A stretch of 64,000 nt of DNA, from positions 1,886-65,885 of the forward strand of contig NZ_LMEF01000012.1 of the NCBI RefSeq assembly GCF_001427905.1, read 5' to 3'. The stretch comes from Flavobacterium sp. Root420. Its GTDB lineage: Bacteria > Bacteroidota > Bacteroidia > Flavobacteriales > Flavobacteriaceae. The notes below the pieces were generated by a model. The model searched no databases, had not been told where the DNA came from, and worked only from the letters and a program-made list of their open reading frames with translations. Of this stretch, positions 9,519 to 19,516 are shown piece by piece. Made by a program: the position numbers and the translations under genes. Every line of letters starts with the position of its first letter. The stretch's first letter is position 1.

Positions 9519-10814
9519 CTACGTTCTATAGTCAAAAAACCGAATAGGTTTACGGCTCATCGGATTAAAAACTAACGGATTTAAAGTTTCTTTTGAAGCG
9601 AATTCTATTTTTGGAGTCACTCTTAATTTGGCTCTGAAGTGATCTTTGATTTCCTGAAGAAATTCTGACGTTTGATTTTTTACGGCAATTTTTATCAGGA
9701 TTTCATCTGTACCTAAATCATTGGTGGAAATTTCAATAAGATGATTTTCGATATTGTCAAAACCACTCAAAACATCGTTCATTGCTGGCGGATAAAGTGT
9801 TGTACCTTTGTATTTTATCATTTGTTTTTTGCGCCCAATTACCGGACCGACACGCAAAGTATTTCTGCCGCAAGCACAAGGTTCATCATGAAGTTGTACA
9901 ATATCACCAGTTTTAAAACGCAATAACGGCATAGCTTCAATTCCTAAAGTAGTAAAAGTCAATTCGCCAACTTCGCCATTTTTTACAGGAATATTATTTT
10001 CGTCGAGAACTTCAACAATAATTAATTCCGGATGATGATGACCTCCAATTCCGTATTCACACTCGGTAAAGGCGGTGCTCATTTCCGTTGAAGCATAAGT
10101 CGAAAACAATTTAATATTCCATTTTTCTGCAATTTTTTTGGATAAAGTATTCATCGAAAAATCTTCATTTCTCAAAGATTCACCAATGCAGATTGCTCCT
10201 TTTATGCTCGAATTATTATAATCAATTCCATGTATTTCTGCATATTCAATTAGTTTCAACAAAAAAGAAGGAACCGTAATTAAGTAAGAAGGTTTGTATT
10301 TTAAAATCGAATCCCATTGCAATTCCGGAATTCCCGCACCTACTCTGATAACGCCAACTTTCAATTTTCTCAAACCTAGAAAGTAGGCCAAACCTGCCAT
10401 AAATTTTCGATCGATTGTAGTCATTAATTGAACGACATCGCCTTCTGCAATTCCGGCGCAGGCAAACGAAATCGCTTCATTATAAGCCAATCGATCCAAA
10501 TCTGAATCGGTTAAACCAAAAGTAACCGGATCACCTAAAGTCCCTGAAGTAGAGGCGTAGTCAATAATTTTATGTTGAGGCACGCACAAAAAATCATCGT
10601 TGTATTGCTGTAAATCTTCTTTTGTTGTTATGGGTAAATATTGTAAATCTTCGAGTGTTTTAATCTTCGAAACATCAATATTTCTTCCGGCAAAAAGGCG
10701 TTTGTAAAAAGGAGAATGCTCGCTGATATACGTTAAAAGTTCAGCTAATTTCTGTTCCTGAAAAATTTTAATTTGGTCTAAAGAATCTTTTTCTATTGCT
10801 GGAATCATGGTCAT
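9519..10814 (-). CDS. AMP-forming acyl/aryl ligase, PaaK-like; probable 4-coumarate activation
   Basis: 431 aa, the length of phenylacetate-CoA ligase-type enzymes. The P-loop-like ATP motif is YASTSGTLGDPV, the adenylate region is FSTYASTEMSTAFTECEYG, and the hinge region follows RFKTGDIVQLHDEPCACGRN. It sits at the downstream end of the pigment cluster and overlaps the C45 gene by ATGA. By analogy with the ligase of aryl polyene clusters it probably adenylates the 4-coumarate made by the ammonia-lyase and passes it to an acyl carrier protein. Role is inferred from context. Confidence 0.85.
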   Translation of the reverse strand: MTMIPAIEKDSLDQIKIFQEQKLAELLTYISEHSPFYKRLFAGRNIDVSKIKTLEDLQYLPITTKEDLQQYNDDFLCVPQHKIIDYASTSGTLGDPVTFGLTDSDLDRLAYNEAISFACAGIAEGDVVQLMTTIDRKFMAGLAYFLGLRKLKVGVIRVGAGIPELQWDSILKYKPSYLITVPSFLLKLIEYAEIHGIDYNNSSIKGAICIGESLRNEDFSMNTLSKKIAEKWNIKLFSTYASTEMSTAFTECEYGIGGHHHPELIIVEVLDENNIPVKNGEVGELTFTTLGIEAMPLLRFKTGDIVQLHDEPCACGRNTLRVGPVIGRKKQMIKYKGTTLYPPAMNDVLSGFDNIENHLIEISTNDLGTDEILIKIAVKNQTSEFLQEIKDHFRAKLRVTPKIEFASKETLNPLVFNPMSRKPIRFFDYRT

Positions 10815-12472
10815 TTTCTCTTGATTTTTTTTAAATATTTTTCAATTGCTTCTTTTTCAGGAACAGTTGTAATTTCTTTGGTTAATGCTTTTTCAAAGTT
10901 AATTTGAGCTAGTTGAAAGTATTTCTTTTGATAAAAATACAATCCTGCTTTATAATACACAACCCAGTAATCAGGGTTTAAAGATTGATACTGCTGAATA
11001 AATTCTAAAGAAATCTCCTTTTTATTTTTCAAATATAAATCTATTTTATCGTCTTCGATTCTAAATTTCTGATAGTTTTGAAATGCTTTTGTATCTAAAA
11101 ATGGATCTTTTGCAATATTCAAATTTTCTTCTTCAAAAGAAACTATAGCATTTGTTTTTCTTTCTTTAAAAACAGAATCTAAATTATAACATACAAACTC
11201 ACCCAATTGATATGGATTTGCAGAAACCCAAACCCGTTTTTCTTTTGGTTCAAAAATAATTCCGTGATGCGCCATCAATTGATTCAATGCTTTTTCGTTC
11301 CCATAACCCAAAACACTATTTTGCAAACCATCTTTATTTCTCAGAATTTCCGAGGCAATTTGAGGATTGATTTTAGGGTTTTTAGTAAAAAGTTCCTGCA
11401 TTTTGTCAAAACGATATTTGGAATGACTATTAGAAATTTGTGTCTGATTTCGCTCCTCATTTTTTAAAGCATCGCTCTGAAAATGATTCGAACAAATCAA
11501 TTGATTACTATTTGGAACATCGTAGACGCCCATTTTTTTTGGCGAAACCTCGATTAAAACGGCTTTATTATCCTTAGCACTTCCAACCATTATAGACTCA
11601 GAAACAAATACTTTTCTTTTTTTAGCAATAGCAATTGCTTCGTCTATATTTTGCGCATATTGCAAAATTTCACGGGTCAGAATAGAAATAGGTGTTTTGG
11701 CACTTAACGGAATTTTAGATTTTGATGCATTTATCGTAACGGTCAAACCTTCTTTATTCATTCCGGAAACGGCTCCAATCATTCCGGGCCAGGTAACCAT
11801 CATAAACGGGTGACCTTCTTTGGGTTTTATAAAGGCGATTATTTTATTTTCTGCGAAAGCATCATTTACATAAAAGTCAAAATTGCGGCCAAGAATTAAA
11901 TTGCCACTCTCAGATTTTTCACCCCAGGCGGCAAAAGAGGAACAACCAACCAAAGCCAAATCTTGTAGCGCATGACCAATATCGTGCGCGGCATGCAAAT
12001 ATAAGCTGCGTTGGTACTGTGGTGCAATGTCATTAAAATTTCGAGAGGTATATTGCGAAACTCCATAAATTTCTGTTTGATATTCGTTTGGAACATTCTG
12101 ATATAATTTTCGGTTATACCATTTTAGAAAATTCCGAAGTAGATTTTGCTGGAATTTGGAAGGAACAATATCTTCAATTCTGGAGAAAAATATTTGTTCC
12201 TGCTTTTTTAAAAGCGAATCTGATAAAGCGCCATTTGAAAGACCAATTTCGAGAGGATCACCTTCAACATATAATTCCCAAAGACCTTGTTTGTTTTTTA
12301 AAAGCGAATTTTTTCCTGAGAAAAATACAGAATCAGATTGTTTGGTTACAAGAGGTTTAGTGGCGTTATAATGCGCAATATTTGGTAAATGTTTTTTTGA
12401 CTTTGATGTTCCGCAAGCAACAAAGATCAAAGTAAAACTGATAAAGAAAAGTAATGGAATTCGACTCTTCAT
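10811..12472 (-). CDS. C45-family (penicillin acyltransferase-like) NTN-hydrolase lipoprotein
   Basis: 553 aa. Lipoprotein signal ends at Cys20 (LIFVACGTS). Residues about 170-400 match the acyl-CoA:6-aminopenicillanate acyltransferase / C45 fold: the probable nucleophile Cys177 lies in ALVGCSSFAAW, followed by NLILGRNFDF. The C-terminal 90 residues look like a TPR-type helical pair. If matured by self-cleavage at Cys177, it would transfer or cleave acyl groups outside the inner membrane. In this cluster it is a candidate for joining or trimming the pigment ester. No Asn-Cys pair is needed in this family. Confidence 0.8.
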   Translation of the reverse strand: MKSRIPLLFFISFTLIFVACGTSKSKKHLPNIAHYNATKPLVTKQSDSVFFSGKNSLLKNKQGLWELYVEGDPLEIGLSNGALSDSLLKKQEQIFFSRIEDIVPSKFQQNLLRNFLKWYNRKLYQNVPNEYQTEIYGVSQYTSRNFNDIAPQYQRSLYLHAAHDIGHALQDLALVGCSSFAAWGEKSESGNLILGRNFDFYVNDAFAENKIIAFIKPKEGHPFMMVTWPGMIGAVSGMNKEGLTVTINASKSKIPLSAKTPISILTREILQYAQNIDEAIAIAKKRKVFVSESIMVGSAKDNKAVLIEVSPKKMGVYDVPNSNQLICSNHFQSDALKNEERNQTQISNSHSKYRFDKMQELFTKNPKINPQIASEILRNKDGLQNSVLGYGNEKALNQLMAHHGIIFEPKEKRVWVSANPYQLGEFVCYNLDSVFKERKTNAIVSFEEENLNIAKDPFLDTKAFQNYQKFRIEDDKIDLYLKNKKEISLEFIQQYQSLNPDYWVVYYKAGLYFYQKKYFQLAQINFEKALTKEITTVPEKEAIEKYLKKIKRK

Positions 12473-12480
12473 ACGCTTTT

Positions 12481-13995
12481 TTATTCAGATGCCTGATTGA
12501 TTTTGGTTACTAAATATTCTTTTCCAAGAATTTCAGAACAGGTTACGACAGCTCCAATAGTTACTCCCAAAACGCCGTGCATGTTGATGCTTTGTCCGGT
12601 AAGATAAAGATTGTCTAATTTAGTTTTTGACGGAATAAGGGTTTTCATCGGATTGCTGGAATCTTTGACATAACCATACATATTGCCATTGTGTCCACCA
12701 ATATAATCCCGATAAGAAAGCGGCGTCGAAGTATGAATCGACCGAATACAATCTTTTATTCCTGGAAATTTTAGTTCAATTTCATTAAGAAATTTAGCTG
12801 TTTTTCTGGTTTTAAATTCCTCATAACTTTCGCCACGATCATTTTCTTCTGCAGTTGTGTTAAAAGTATTCATCCACGGAGCCACATCGTCATATTTCAT
12901 ATAAGTGATGAAAGTCATGCCTTCTGCCCATTCTTCTTGTTTTTTTGAAGCATTCATAGAAGCCATAAACGCTTTTGGCCATGAATTTTCGTCGTAATCA
13001 TGAGCATTCCAGACTTCAGAACTTTTCTTAAAATGATAATGATTATGATTGATGTATTTGAAAGTTTCAGGCTTAAAAACAAGGTACAGGCTAAAAGCCG
13101 AAATAACACCTTCAAGACTCTGAATTCGGCTAAAAAATGCTTTTCTGAAATGCTCTTCGCCAACTAGTTTCAGTGTGATTTTAGGATCTATATTAGAGAT
13201 AAAACGAGTAGCGAAAACCTGAGTTCCGTCTTTCATTTCTACAGCCGTTACTTTGTTGTTTTCAACATTAAAACGAGTAACTTCTTTGTATTTATAAAAT
13301 TCGCCCCCGTTTTTTTTGAGTTGTTTTAAAAGTTGTTTTGTAATCTGGCTTCCGCCATTAATACAACGCCAGGAACTTTGTATATAAGAGTTTACAGAAA
13401 GTGCATGAACATAAAAGGGTGATTTATCAATACCGGCATACAGAAAATTGGTGCCCGCCAAAACCGCTTTTAGTTTGTCATTTTGAGTACTATTGTCAAT
13501 TATTTCTTTTGCGTTTAATTCTAAAATAGCATTGTCATACTTGCCTTCCCATTTTAAATTGTAGAGTGGAAATGAGTCACAAATTGTTCGCAGTTTAGTA
13601 CAGTATTCTTCAAGGTTTTCTTTTTCTTCAGGGAAAAAATATTCTAATTGTTTTACAAAATTTTCATAACCCTGGGCATGTGGATATTCATTTTGATCGT
13701 CTTCAAAAGAGATCATATCAAAACCATTTTCATCTAGTTTTTTTAGATTTAATTGGTCCATAATCCCCAAATATTTAAAATATTTATAGAGATTTTGTCC
13801 TTCACTTAAACCTCCGATATAATGAATTCCGGTATCAAAAATGGTTTTATCGCGCACAAAAGTTTGTAGATTCCCACCGTATTGATTGTTTTTTTCGAGC
13901 ACACAAACGCTATAGCCTTCTTTCGCCAAAATAATTGCCGAGACCAGACCGCCCAATCCGCTGCCTACAATTACAACATCGTATTGCTCTTTCAT
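12481..13995 (-). CDS. FAD-dependent oxidoreductase, phytoene desaturase / retinol saturase-like
   Basis: 504 aa. Rossmann FAD site VVIVGSGLGGLVSA lies at residues 8-21, followed by VLEKNNQYGGNLQTF, and the C-terminal NLYLTGQSINMHGVLGV closes the FAD site. This layout is CrtI-like. The gene lies 1 nt after the MMPL fusion gene. In a pigment cluster it may adjust the oxidation level of the polyene or alkyl chain. No carotenoid genes (crtB, crtY) lie nearby, which argues against a carotenoid substrate. Confidence 0.85.
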   Translation of the reverse strand: MKEQYDVVIVGSGLGGLVSAIILAKEGYSVCVLEKNNQYGGNLQTFVRDKTIFDTGIHYIGGLSEGQNLYKYFKYLGIMDQLNLKKLDENGFDMISFEDDQNEYPHAQGYENFVKQLEYFFPEEKENLEEYCTKLRTICDSFPLYNLKWEGKYDNAILELNAKEIIDNSTQNDKLKAVLAGTNFLYAGIDKSPFYVHALSVNSYIQSSWRCINGGSQITKQLLKQLKKNGGEFYKYKEVTRFNVENNKVTAVEMKDGTQVFATRFISNIDPKITLKLVGEEHFRKAFFSRIQSLEGVISAFSLYLVFKPETFKYINHNHYHFKKSSEVWNAHDYDENSWPKAFMASMNASKKQEEWAEGMTFITYMKYDDVAPWMNTFNTTAEENDRGESYEEFKTRKTAKFLNEIELKFPGIKDCIRSIHTSTPLSYRDYIGGHNGNMYGYVKDSSNPMKTLIPSKTKLDNLYLTGQSINMHGVLGVTIGAVVTCSEILGKEYLVTKINQASE

Positions 13996-13996
13996 T

Positions 13997-16900
13997 CTAA
14001 TTTTTCTTTAATACGATTATGGAATCTTCCTCTAAAATACATTCAAAACCAAAGTTAATCAAAGTGGTTTTTAAACTGGAATTATCAATCAAAATAATGC
14101 AAGAAGTTAGAGCAACGATTTTTTCAATAGCACTAGCGGAATTTTCATCCGAAATTAAAACGGCATCAAATTGATTTTCTGAAATACTTTCGAGATTTTC
14201 AAAATAAGATATTTTTCTCTTTTTGAGGAAATAATTGGTTTTCGCTACTAACAATTTTTCTTCGTCGGCAATGTAAGAATGTATTTTTCGCTGTGGTTCC
14301 TGCAAGGTTAATAAAACATCCAGTTGTCCATAATCATTCGCTAAATGCAATATTTTGGCTTTCGCCGAAAGATGCCTGTTTAAGCGATAATAGATTTCTA
14401 AATGTGTTTTTAAATTGCTTTTAACGCTGTTGATGATTTCAATTTCTTTATAATCATAACTATGAATAAGCATTTTTTTGAAATATTCCGGCCCTTCCAA
14501 TTCCTGACGAACTTTAGCAAATTCAGCTTTAAAATACGAACTTAACTGTTTGGTTCTTTCCACATAATTATTCCCAAAAGAAAGATTATCTGGCAAAATT
14601 CTTTCTAAAATAGAAACGGTAAGAGAACTGTCATGAATTACAAAATCACCTTTCGGAATTGCTTCTGAAGCACCATGAATTAAAACAGGCAGGATATCTA
14701 AATTAAATTCTTCGGCAAGATAAAAAGCACCTTTATGAAAACGCTTAATTTGATTGCTTTCAGAACGGGTTCCTTCAGGGAAAATCATTAGCGAATAGCC
14801 TTCGTTTACTTTTTGACGTAAATGTTCAACGCCGCTTTCTAATCCTTCAGAAACAGGATAAAAACCTGCTTTTCTAACTGTACCGCCAAAAATAGGAGAG
14901 TTGTAAACCCAGTCGTTTACTAAAAATATAATTTTCGGACTCAGCATTCCCATGGCCAGAATATCGATAAACGAAGAATGATTGGCAATTATGATGGCTG
15001 GTTTTTCGAAATTTTCACCATATTTATTAATGACTTTCTTATGAAGATAAGGACTCGAATATAAAACTGATTTCATGAATTTTGAAATCGCATATCGAAA
15101 GCCTTTCATTTTAGTTTTCTCCTTTATTGGAAGAATCGGCATGATGGTAATGCTGAAAAGCGACATCAAAATACCGCCAAGTCCATAATAAGTAAACGAA
15201 ATGATACCGTGAATAAAGGTGCGTAATACAAAAGGCGGATTTCCTTTTTTCGAGCGATTTGATATAAATAGTTTAAAGAGAATCGGGTAGAAGATAAACG
15301 TAATAATCAATGCCGCGAAAACTCCAATTAAGGATACCGATGAAATAGATCTTAAGGCCGGATGTCTGGCAAAAATCATCGCGCCAATTCCTAATATTGT
15401 TGTGATAACGGCCAAAATAATGGAAGTTCTATAAATGGCAATTTCGTTTTTGCCGGTTGAATATTCTTTTTGAAGCGCACTGGTCATGAAAATACTAAAA
15501 TCAACTCCGTGTCCAAAAATCAGAGTGCATACAATCATGCTGAATATATTCATCTGAATACCAAAAATGCCCATAATTCCTGCCGTTACAATTCCCGTTA
15601 AAGCAATCGGAATACAGCTCACGATAACCAATTCGATTCTTCTGAAAAAGAAAAACAAAATCAGAATTACAGCAACAAATGAATAATTGACAAGCGAATT
15701 AAAATCGGTTTTCAAAGTGCTGAAAAACGTTTCGTTCATTTGCTGACGATCAATTGCAATCAGATTATTTTTGGCTGAAGCCGATTTCACAAAAACATCT
15801 CGCTGTTCCGGCGTCACTTTGACCAGAGTTGAAATCGTGTAAAACCCATCTTTTTCGGTTACAAATTCTTTCAGTTGCAACGCCTGAATTTTTAAATAAT
15901 CTTTGGCAGAAATCGGTTTGAAATTAAAATCCAAGTGGTCGTAAAAATTCGAATAAGTGGTTGGCTTAAAGCCGAGTTTTGAACCTTCAGAAATTAATTG
16001 TGATTTTAAAAGCTGTTTTTTATTGGCATCCCAAAAAGAATTCCATTGGTCTATTTTCTGTTGCTGTTGCTTCTGCGAGAGCATAATGCCGCCAACCGAA
16101 CTAAAATTTAAAATTTTGTTGTCTTGCTTCTCTTTTGATAAATCAGAAAAAAGCTTGCTGTTATTTTGCAGAACTTCTTCCATACTTTTTCCGTACGAAG
16201 CAACATAAATAGTTTTTGAAGTTAAACTCGTGCTTTCTTCCAGGTCTTTTTCTGCCGCTTTAATTTCCTTTGGAACAAAATTCAACTGCGACAGATCGTT
16301 ATTGAAACCAACATTATTATAAGTAAAGAAGCAGACAATGGTAATTAAAATACAAAAGCCAATTAAGATTTTATTGTTGTGAAAAGAAAAATGAGCCAAT
16401 TTATCGATCACATTTTTCTTATGTTCAAAATTGTTTTCTTTCGGTTTGTATAAATGCGGTACAATTAAAAGCGAGAAAAATGCAGAAGCCATAACGATAA
16501 CAGCGGCGAAAATTCCCAGATCATTCAACGCATCTGATTTTACAAAAAGTAGACATAAAAAGGCAACAGCCGTAGTCGAACTGCTCATAATTACCGGCAT
16601 TGTAATGTCTTTATACAATGTTTTTACATCACTGTTGTGTTTGTAATGCGTTAGAATATGAAGGGAATAATCAATTGTAATTCCGAGTAAAATAGAACCA
16701 ATTCCGAGTGAAATGGCTGAGATTTGTTCTTTCACAAAATATAAAAACGCCACGGCAAATAAAGCTCCAAATACGGTTGGCAGAAAAATAATTAGCGGAA
16801 TTAATACTTTTCTATAAAACAAAATCAAAATCAGCATCAGCGTAATCATCGCGATTGTTGTCGTTAAAACAATATCGCTTTTAATTTGATTGGCATTAGC

Positions 16901-17677
16901 AACGGCAATTAAAGCCGAACCAAAATAACTGATTGAAGTTTTGCCTTTAAATTTCTGATTTAAATTTTCCTGAATCGATTTTAGTTTGGTTGCGAAAATG
17001 GTGTTTTTCTCCGTTTCGCTTGATGGAAGATTTGAAGTTATAAAAAGCAATAATTTCTTTTTGTCTTTGGTCATGACAAAACCATTATCGAGCGTAAAAT
17101 CGTCGCCAGCATTTAATTGCTGTAATTTTTTTAAGGCGATAAAAGAAATCCCAAGCGGATCCTGCAGAATAAAATCTTTGGTAACAAATCCGGAAGGTGA
17201 AATAATCGATTTGTAATTTCCCTGAACGGTTGCTGTAATACTGTCTTTTTGCAGTTTATTTTGAATGGTTTCGTAATCTTTATTATCCAGAAAAAGCGGC
17301 AGATTACCGTAAACGAAATCAATAGTTTCCTGAATATTTTCTTCGTCAATTTTCCCCTGAATTCCGGTAATGTATGGTTTGCAGGATTTAGCAACACTGT
17401 CAGAAAAAGCGGTTGCCATTTCTTTTAAGTCTTCGTCAGAGCCGTTTTTTTCAAGTTTGAAAATGACGGTTATTTTATCGGCAAAATTTAATTGTTTGAG
17501 GACTTTTGCCGTAACGTCAGCTTTGTCGTTTGTTGGAATTAATTTCGTGATATCTTCTTCAAATTTAATTTGAGAAGCAAAAAAGCCAAATACAAAAAGC
17601 ATCGAAACAGCCAGCGCAACCGACAAGGATTTTCTTCGGTTGACAAACAAATGAATGGCGTAGAAATAGTGATGCAT
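13997..17677 (-). CDS. MMPL/RND exporter fused to a 1-acylglycerol-phosphate-type acyltransferase
   Basis: 1226 aa. Residues 1 to about 805 are an RND/MMPL transporter with two repeats, each one TM, a periplasmic loop and a five-to-six TM bundle. About residues 860-1070 form a PlsC-type acyltransferase with H(X4)D in NHSSFIDILAMG (His near 900) and FPEGTRS near 966. The last 150 residues resemble a degenerate Rossmann/methyltransferase domain (AKILHLANDYGQLDVLLTL) without a clear SAM motif. It probably moves a lipid-like pigment or precursor across the inner membrane and may acylate it. Similar fusions occur in Bacteroidetes pigment clusters. Confidence 0.88.
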   Translation of the reverse strand: MHHYFYAIHLFVNRRKSLSVALAVSMLFVFGFFASQIKFEEDITKLIPTNDKADVTAKVLKQLNFADKITVIFKLEKNGSDEDLKEMATAFSDSVAKSCKPYITGIQGKIDEENIQETIDFVYGNLPLFLDNKDYETIQNKLQKDSITATVQGNYKSIISPSGFVTKDFILQDPLGISFIALKKLQQLNAGDDFTLDNGFVMTKDKKKLLLFITSNLPSSETEKNTIFATKLKSIQENLNQKFKGKTSISYFGSALIAVANANQIKSDIVLTTTIAMITLMLILILFYRKVLIPLIIFLPTVFGALFAVAFLYFVKEQISAISLGIGSILLGITIDYSLHILTHYKHNSDVKTLYKDITMPVIMSSSTTAVAFLCLLFVKSDALNDLGIFAAVIVMASAFFSLLIVPHLYKPKENNFEHKKNVIDKLAHFSFHNNKILIGFCILITIVCFFTYNNVGFNNDLSQLNFVPKEIKAAEKDLEESTSLTSKTIYVASYGKSMEEVLQNNSKLFSDLSKEKQDNKILNFSSVGGIMLSQKQQQQKIDQWNSFWDANKKQLLKSQLISEGSKLGFKPTTYSNFYDHLDFNFKPISAKDYLKIQALQLKEFVTEKDGFYTISTLVKVTPEQRDVFVKSASAKNNLIAIDRQQMNETFFSTLKTDFNSLVNYSFVAVILILFFFFRRIELVIVSCIPIALTGIVTAGIMGIFGIQMNIFSMIVCTLIFGHGVDFSIFMTSALQKEYSTGKNEIAIYRTSIILAVITTILGIGAMIFARHPALRSISSVSLIGVFAALIITFIFYPILFKLFISNRSKKGNPPFVLRTFIHGIISFTYYGLGGILMSLFSITIMPILPIKEKTKMKGFRYAISKFMKSVLYSSPYLHKKVINKYGENFEKPAIIIANHSSFIDILAMGMLSPKIIFLVNDWVYNSPIFGGTVRKAGFYPVSEGLESGVEHLRQKVNEGYSLMIFPEGTRSESNQIKRFHKGAFYLAEEFNLDILPVLIHGASEAIPKGDFVIHDSSLTVSILERILPDNLSFGNNYVERTKQLSSYFKAEFAKVRQELEGPEYFKKMLIHSYDYKEIEIINSVKSNLKTHLEIYYRLNRHLSAKAKILHLANDYGQLDVLLTLQEPQRKIHSYIADEEKLLVAKTNYFLKKRKISYFENLESISENQFDAVLISDENSASAIEKIVALTSCIILIDNSSLKTTLINFGFECILEEDSIIVLKKN

Positions 17678-17692
17678 AATTATTTATTATTG

Positions 17693-17822
17693 TTTTTTGC
17701 CACAGATTAAGAGATTAAATTGATTTAAAATCTTTGTCACTTCGCCACGAATTCACTTAAAATAATTCGTGAATTCGTGGCGAAAAAAAATCATTGTAAT
17801 CCTTATAATCTGTGGCAAAACC
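17693..17822. repeat. Nested intergenic palindrome (TTCGCCACGAATTCAC type)
   Basis: Two nested inverted repeats: outer perfect 15-nt arms 17695-17709 and 17806-17820 (TTTTGCCACAGATTA), inner perfect 16-nt arms 17741-17756 and 17769-17784 (TTCGCCACGAATTCAC). The inner word, extended to 21 nt, recurs in the repeat at 36222-36306. It separates the glycosyltransferase gene from the exporter gene. Confidence 0.88.
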
Positions 17823-17832
17823 ATATAGATTT

Positions 17833-19011
17833 TTATTCAATGCGTTTTTTAGTAAAAGCCGCTAAAAGCAAATAACTTATAAAACCAAAAAACAGCGCCG
17901 AAACGGATGCTAAAATAAGACTTCCGACGATATATTGGGTAGCATTTTTTTGAATATCGTCAAGTGTAACTGAACTGTCTAAAATTAATGGCACATCGTT
18001 GGAGACAAAATAGCTTCCCATTTTTAAAGAACCGTAGATGATAAAAGGAATAAACGGTGGAAAACTAACGTTCGAAGACAAATAAGCAATGACTTTATTG
18101 AGCTTAAATAAGGCGGCAAAAGTAAAAAGTAAAATGGTCTGAAAGCCCCAAAATGGAGAAATTCCGATAAAAACACCCAAAGCAATTGCAGCTGATTTTT
18201 TAAAATTTGAATCCGAACTTTCTAAAATATCTTCGAGAAAGAATTTTTTAAAGCCTTTTTTTTTTGATCTTCGAAAGAAATTTCTTGGTTTGATGTACAA
18301 AAGAGCATTAATTACCAAAATGGTATTTAAAATACTAATTCGGGTAAAATCGCGAAACGGACGAAAATGAGAAACACGTTCTGCGGGATCATATAAAACC
18401 TGAATCGGAATGTTTTTCACCGTAATCCCTTTCCAGGCTGAACGGACAATTACTTCAATTTCAAACTCAAATTTATTGGTATAATATTGTTTCGGAATCA
18501 ATTGTAAAGGATACAATCTAAAACCAGATTGTGTGTCTTCCAATTTGATTCCGGTTTCAAACTTGAACCAAAAGTTCGAAAATTTATTTCCGAAACTGCT
18601 TTTCTTTGGCACATTTTCCTGTGTCATATTACGACTTCCAATTAGTAAAGAATTGGGTTCGTTTTGAATTTCGGCAATAAAATTCGGAATATCCGAAGCA
18701 AAATGCTGCCCGTCAGAATCGATCGTAATGGCATATTCAAACTTCATTTCGATTGCTTTTCGGAATCCATTTCTAAGCGCGCGGCCCTTTCCTAAATTTT
18801 TAGGATGATGAATTTGGGTAAGCTCTGAATACGATTTTAAAATTTCCGGTGTCGAATCTGTCGAACCGTCGTTAACGATAATGACATTTGGAGTGAAATC
18901 TAAAACAGAATCCAGTACTTTTTTAAGCGTTTTGTGGTTATTGTACGTCGGGACAATAACACAAAAAGAAGTGGAATCCGGAAGATCGTGCTGTGACAAA
19001 GTAGGTTTCAT
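17833..19011 (-). CDS. Family 2 glycosyltransferase fused to DUF2062
   Basis: 392 aa. Residues 14-250 are a GT-A glycosyltransferase (FCVIVPTYNNHKTLKKVLDS; DSDGQHFASDI carries the metal-binding DSD; EDTQSGFRLYP resembles dolichyl-phosphate mannose synthase-like enzymes). The last 120 residues are a membrane DUF2062 domain with FIGISPFWGFQTILL. The protein likely moves a sugar onto a lipid carrier at the inner membrane. Flexirubins carry no sugar that I know of, so its role here is unclear. Confidence 0.87.
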   Translation of the reverse strand: MKPTLSQHDLPDSTSFCVIVPTYNNHKTLKKVLDSVLDFTPNVIIVNDGSTDSTPEILKSYSELTQIHHPKNLGKGRALRNGFRKAIEMKFEYAITIDSDGQHFASDIPNFIAEIQNEPNSLLIGSRNMTQENVPKKSSFGNKFSNFWFKFETGIKLEDTQSGFRLYPLQLIPKQYYTNKFEFEIEVIVRSAWKGITVKNIPIQVLYDPAERVSHFRPFRDFTRISILNTILVINALLYIKPRNFFRRSKKKGFKKFFLEDILESSDSNFKKSAAIALGVFIGISPFWGFQTILLFTFAALFKLNKVIAYLSSNVSFPPFIPFIIYGSLKMGSYFVSNDVPLILDSSVTLDDIQKNATQYIVGSLILASVSALFFGFISYLLLAAFTKKRIE

Positions 19012-19030
19012 TTTGGAGTTTTGCTTTCGC

Positions 19031-19516
19031 CTACTTCAAGAATTGTTTTTCTTTTTCAGAGAAACTTTTCGATTGTAAAATAAAGTCTTTTAAGTAATCT
19101 TTTAAAGTGGCATTTTGCTCTGCATAATGCTCTGTAATATATTTTTTGTCTTCTTTAATATTCTTTTTGTAACCTGTAATTCCAGGAACATTTTCCTGAA
19201 TACTCAATCGGATCAATCTGATTTCAATATTATTTGGCTCGCTTTTTATAGTTGATTCAAGCAATTTTGCACCTTCTTTAAAACGATCGATTTTATCCTT
19301 TAATTTTTTCTCCAACTTTGAATCCAATAAAATCGAAGCCGCTTTATAAGCCACTAAAATTTTATCATCATTGTTAGAAACTCCAGCCATTTTTTCTGAA
19401 AATTCTTTGGCGTTGGTTTCTGATTTTGTAACGCCAGTATACATTTTTCTGATAGCAGCCAAGTCTGGCGTACCAGCAAAATTAACCCATAAAAGTAATG
19501 TTAATAGCAGTTTCAT
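19031..19516 (-). CDS. Exported protein of unknown function
   Basis: 161 aa with a short cleavable signal (MKLLLTLLLWVNFAG). The remainder is helical and charged, with LIRLSIQENVPGITGYKKNI in the middle. The start overlaps the stop of the upstream hotdog gene by 4 nt, which ties it to the cluster. I recognise no named domain; it may be a periplasmic helical helper. Confidence 0.7.
   Translation of the reverse strand: MKLLLTLLLWVNFAGTPDLAAIRKMYTGVTKSETNAKEFSEKMAGVSNNDDKILVAYKAASILLDSKLEKKLKDKIDRFKEGAKLLESTIKSEPNNIEIRLIRLSIQENVPGITGYKKNIKEDKKYITEHYAEQNATLKDYLKDFILQSKSFSEKEKQFLK

Noticed and set aside
12481..13995. Carotenoid desaturase (crtI)
   Set aside because: No phytoene synthase or cyclase nearby; the gene is embedded in an aryl polyene cluster, so only a CrtI-like fold is claimed.
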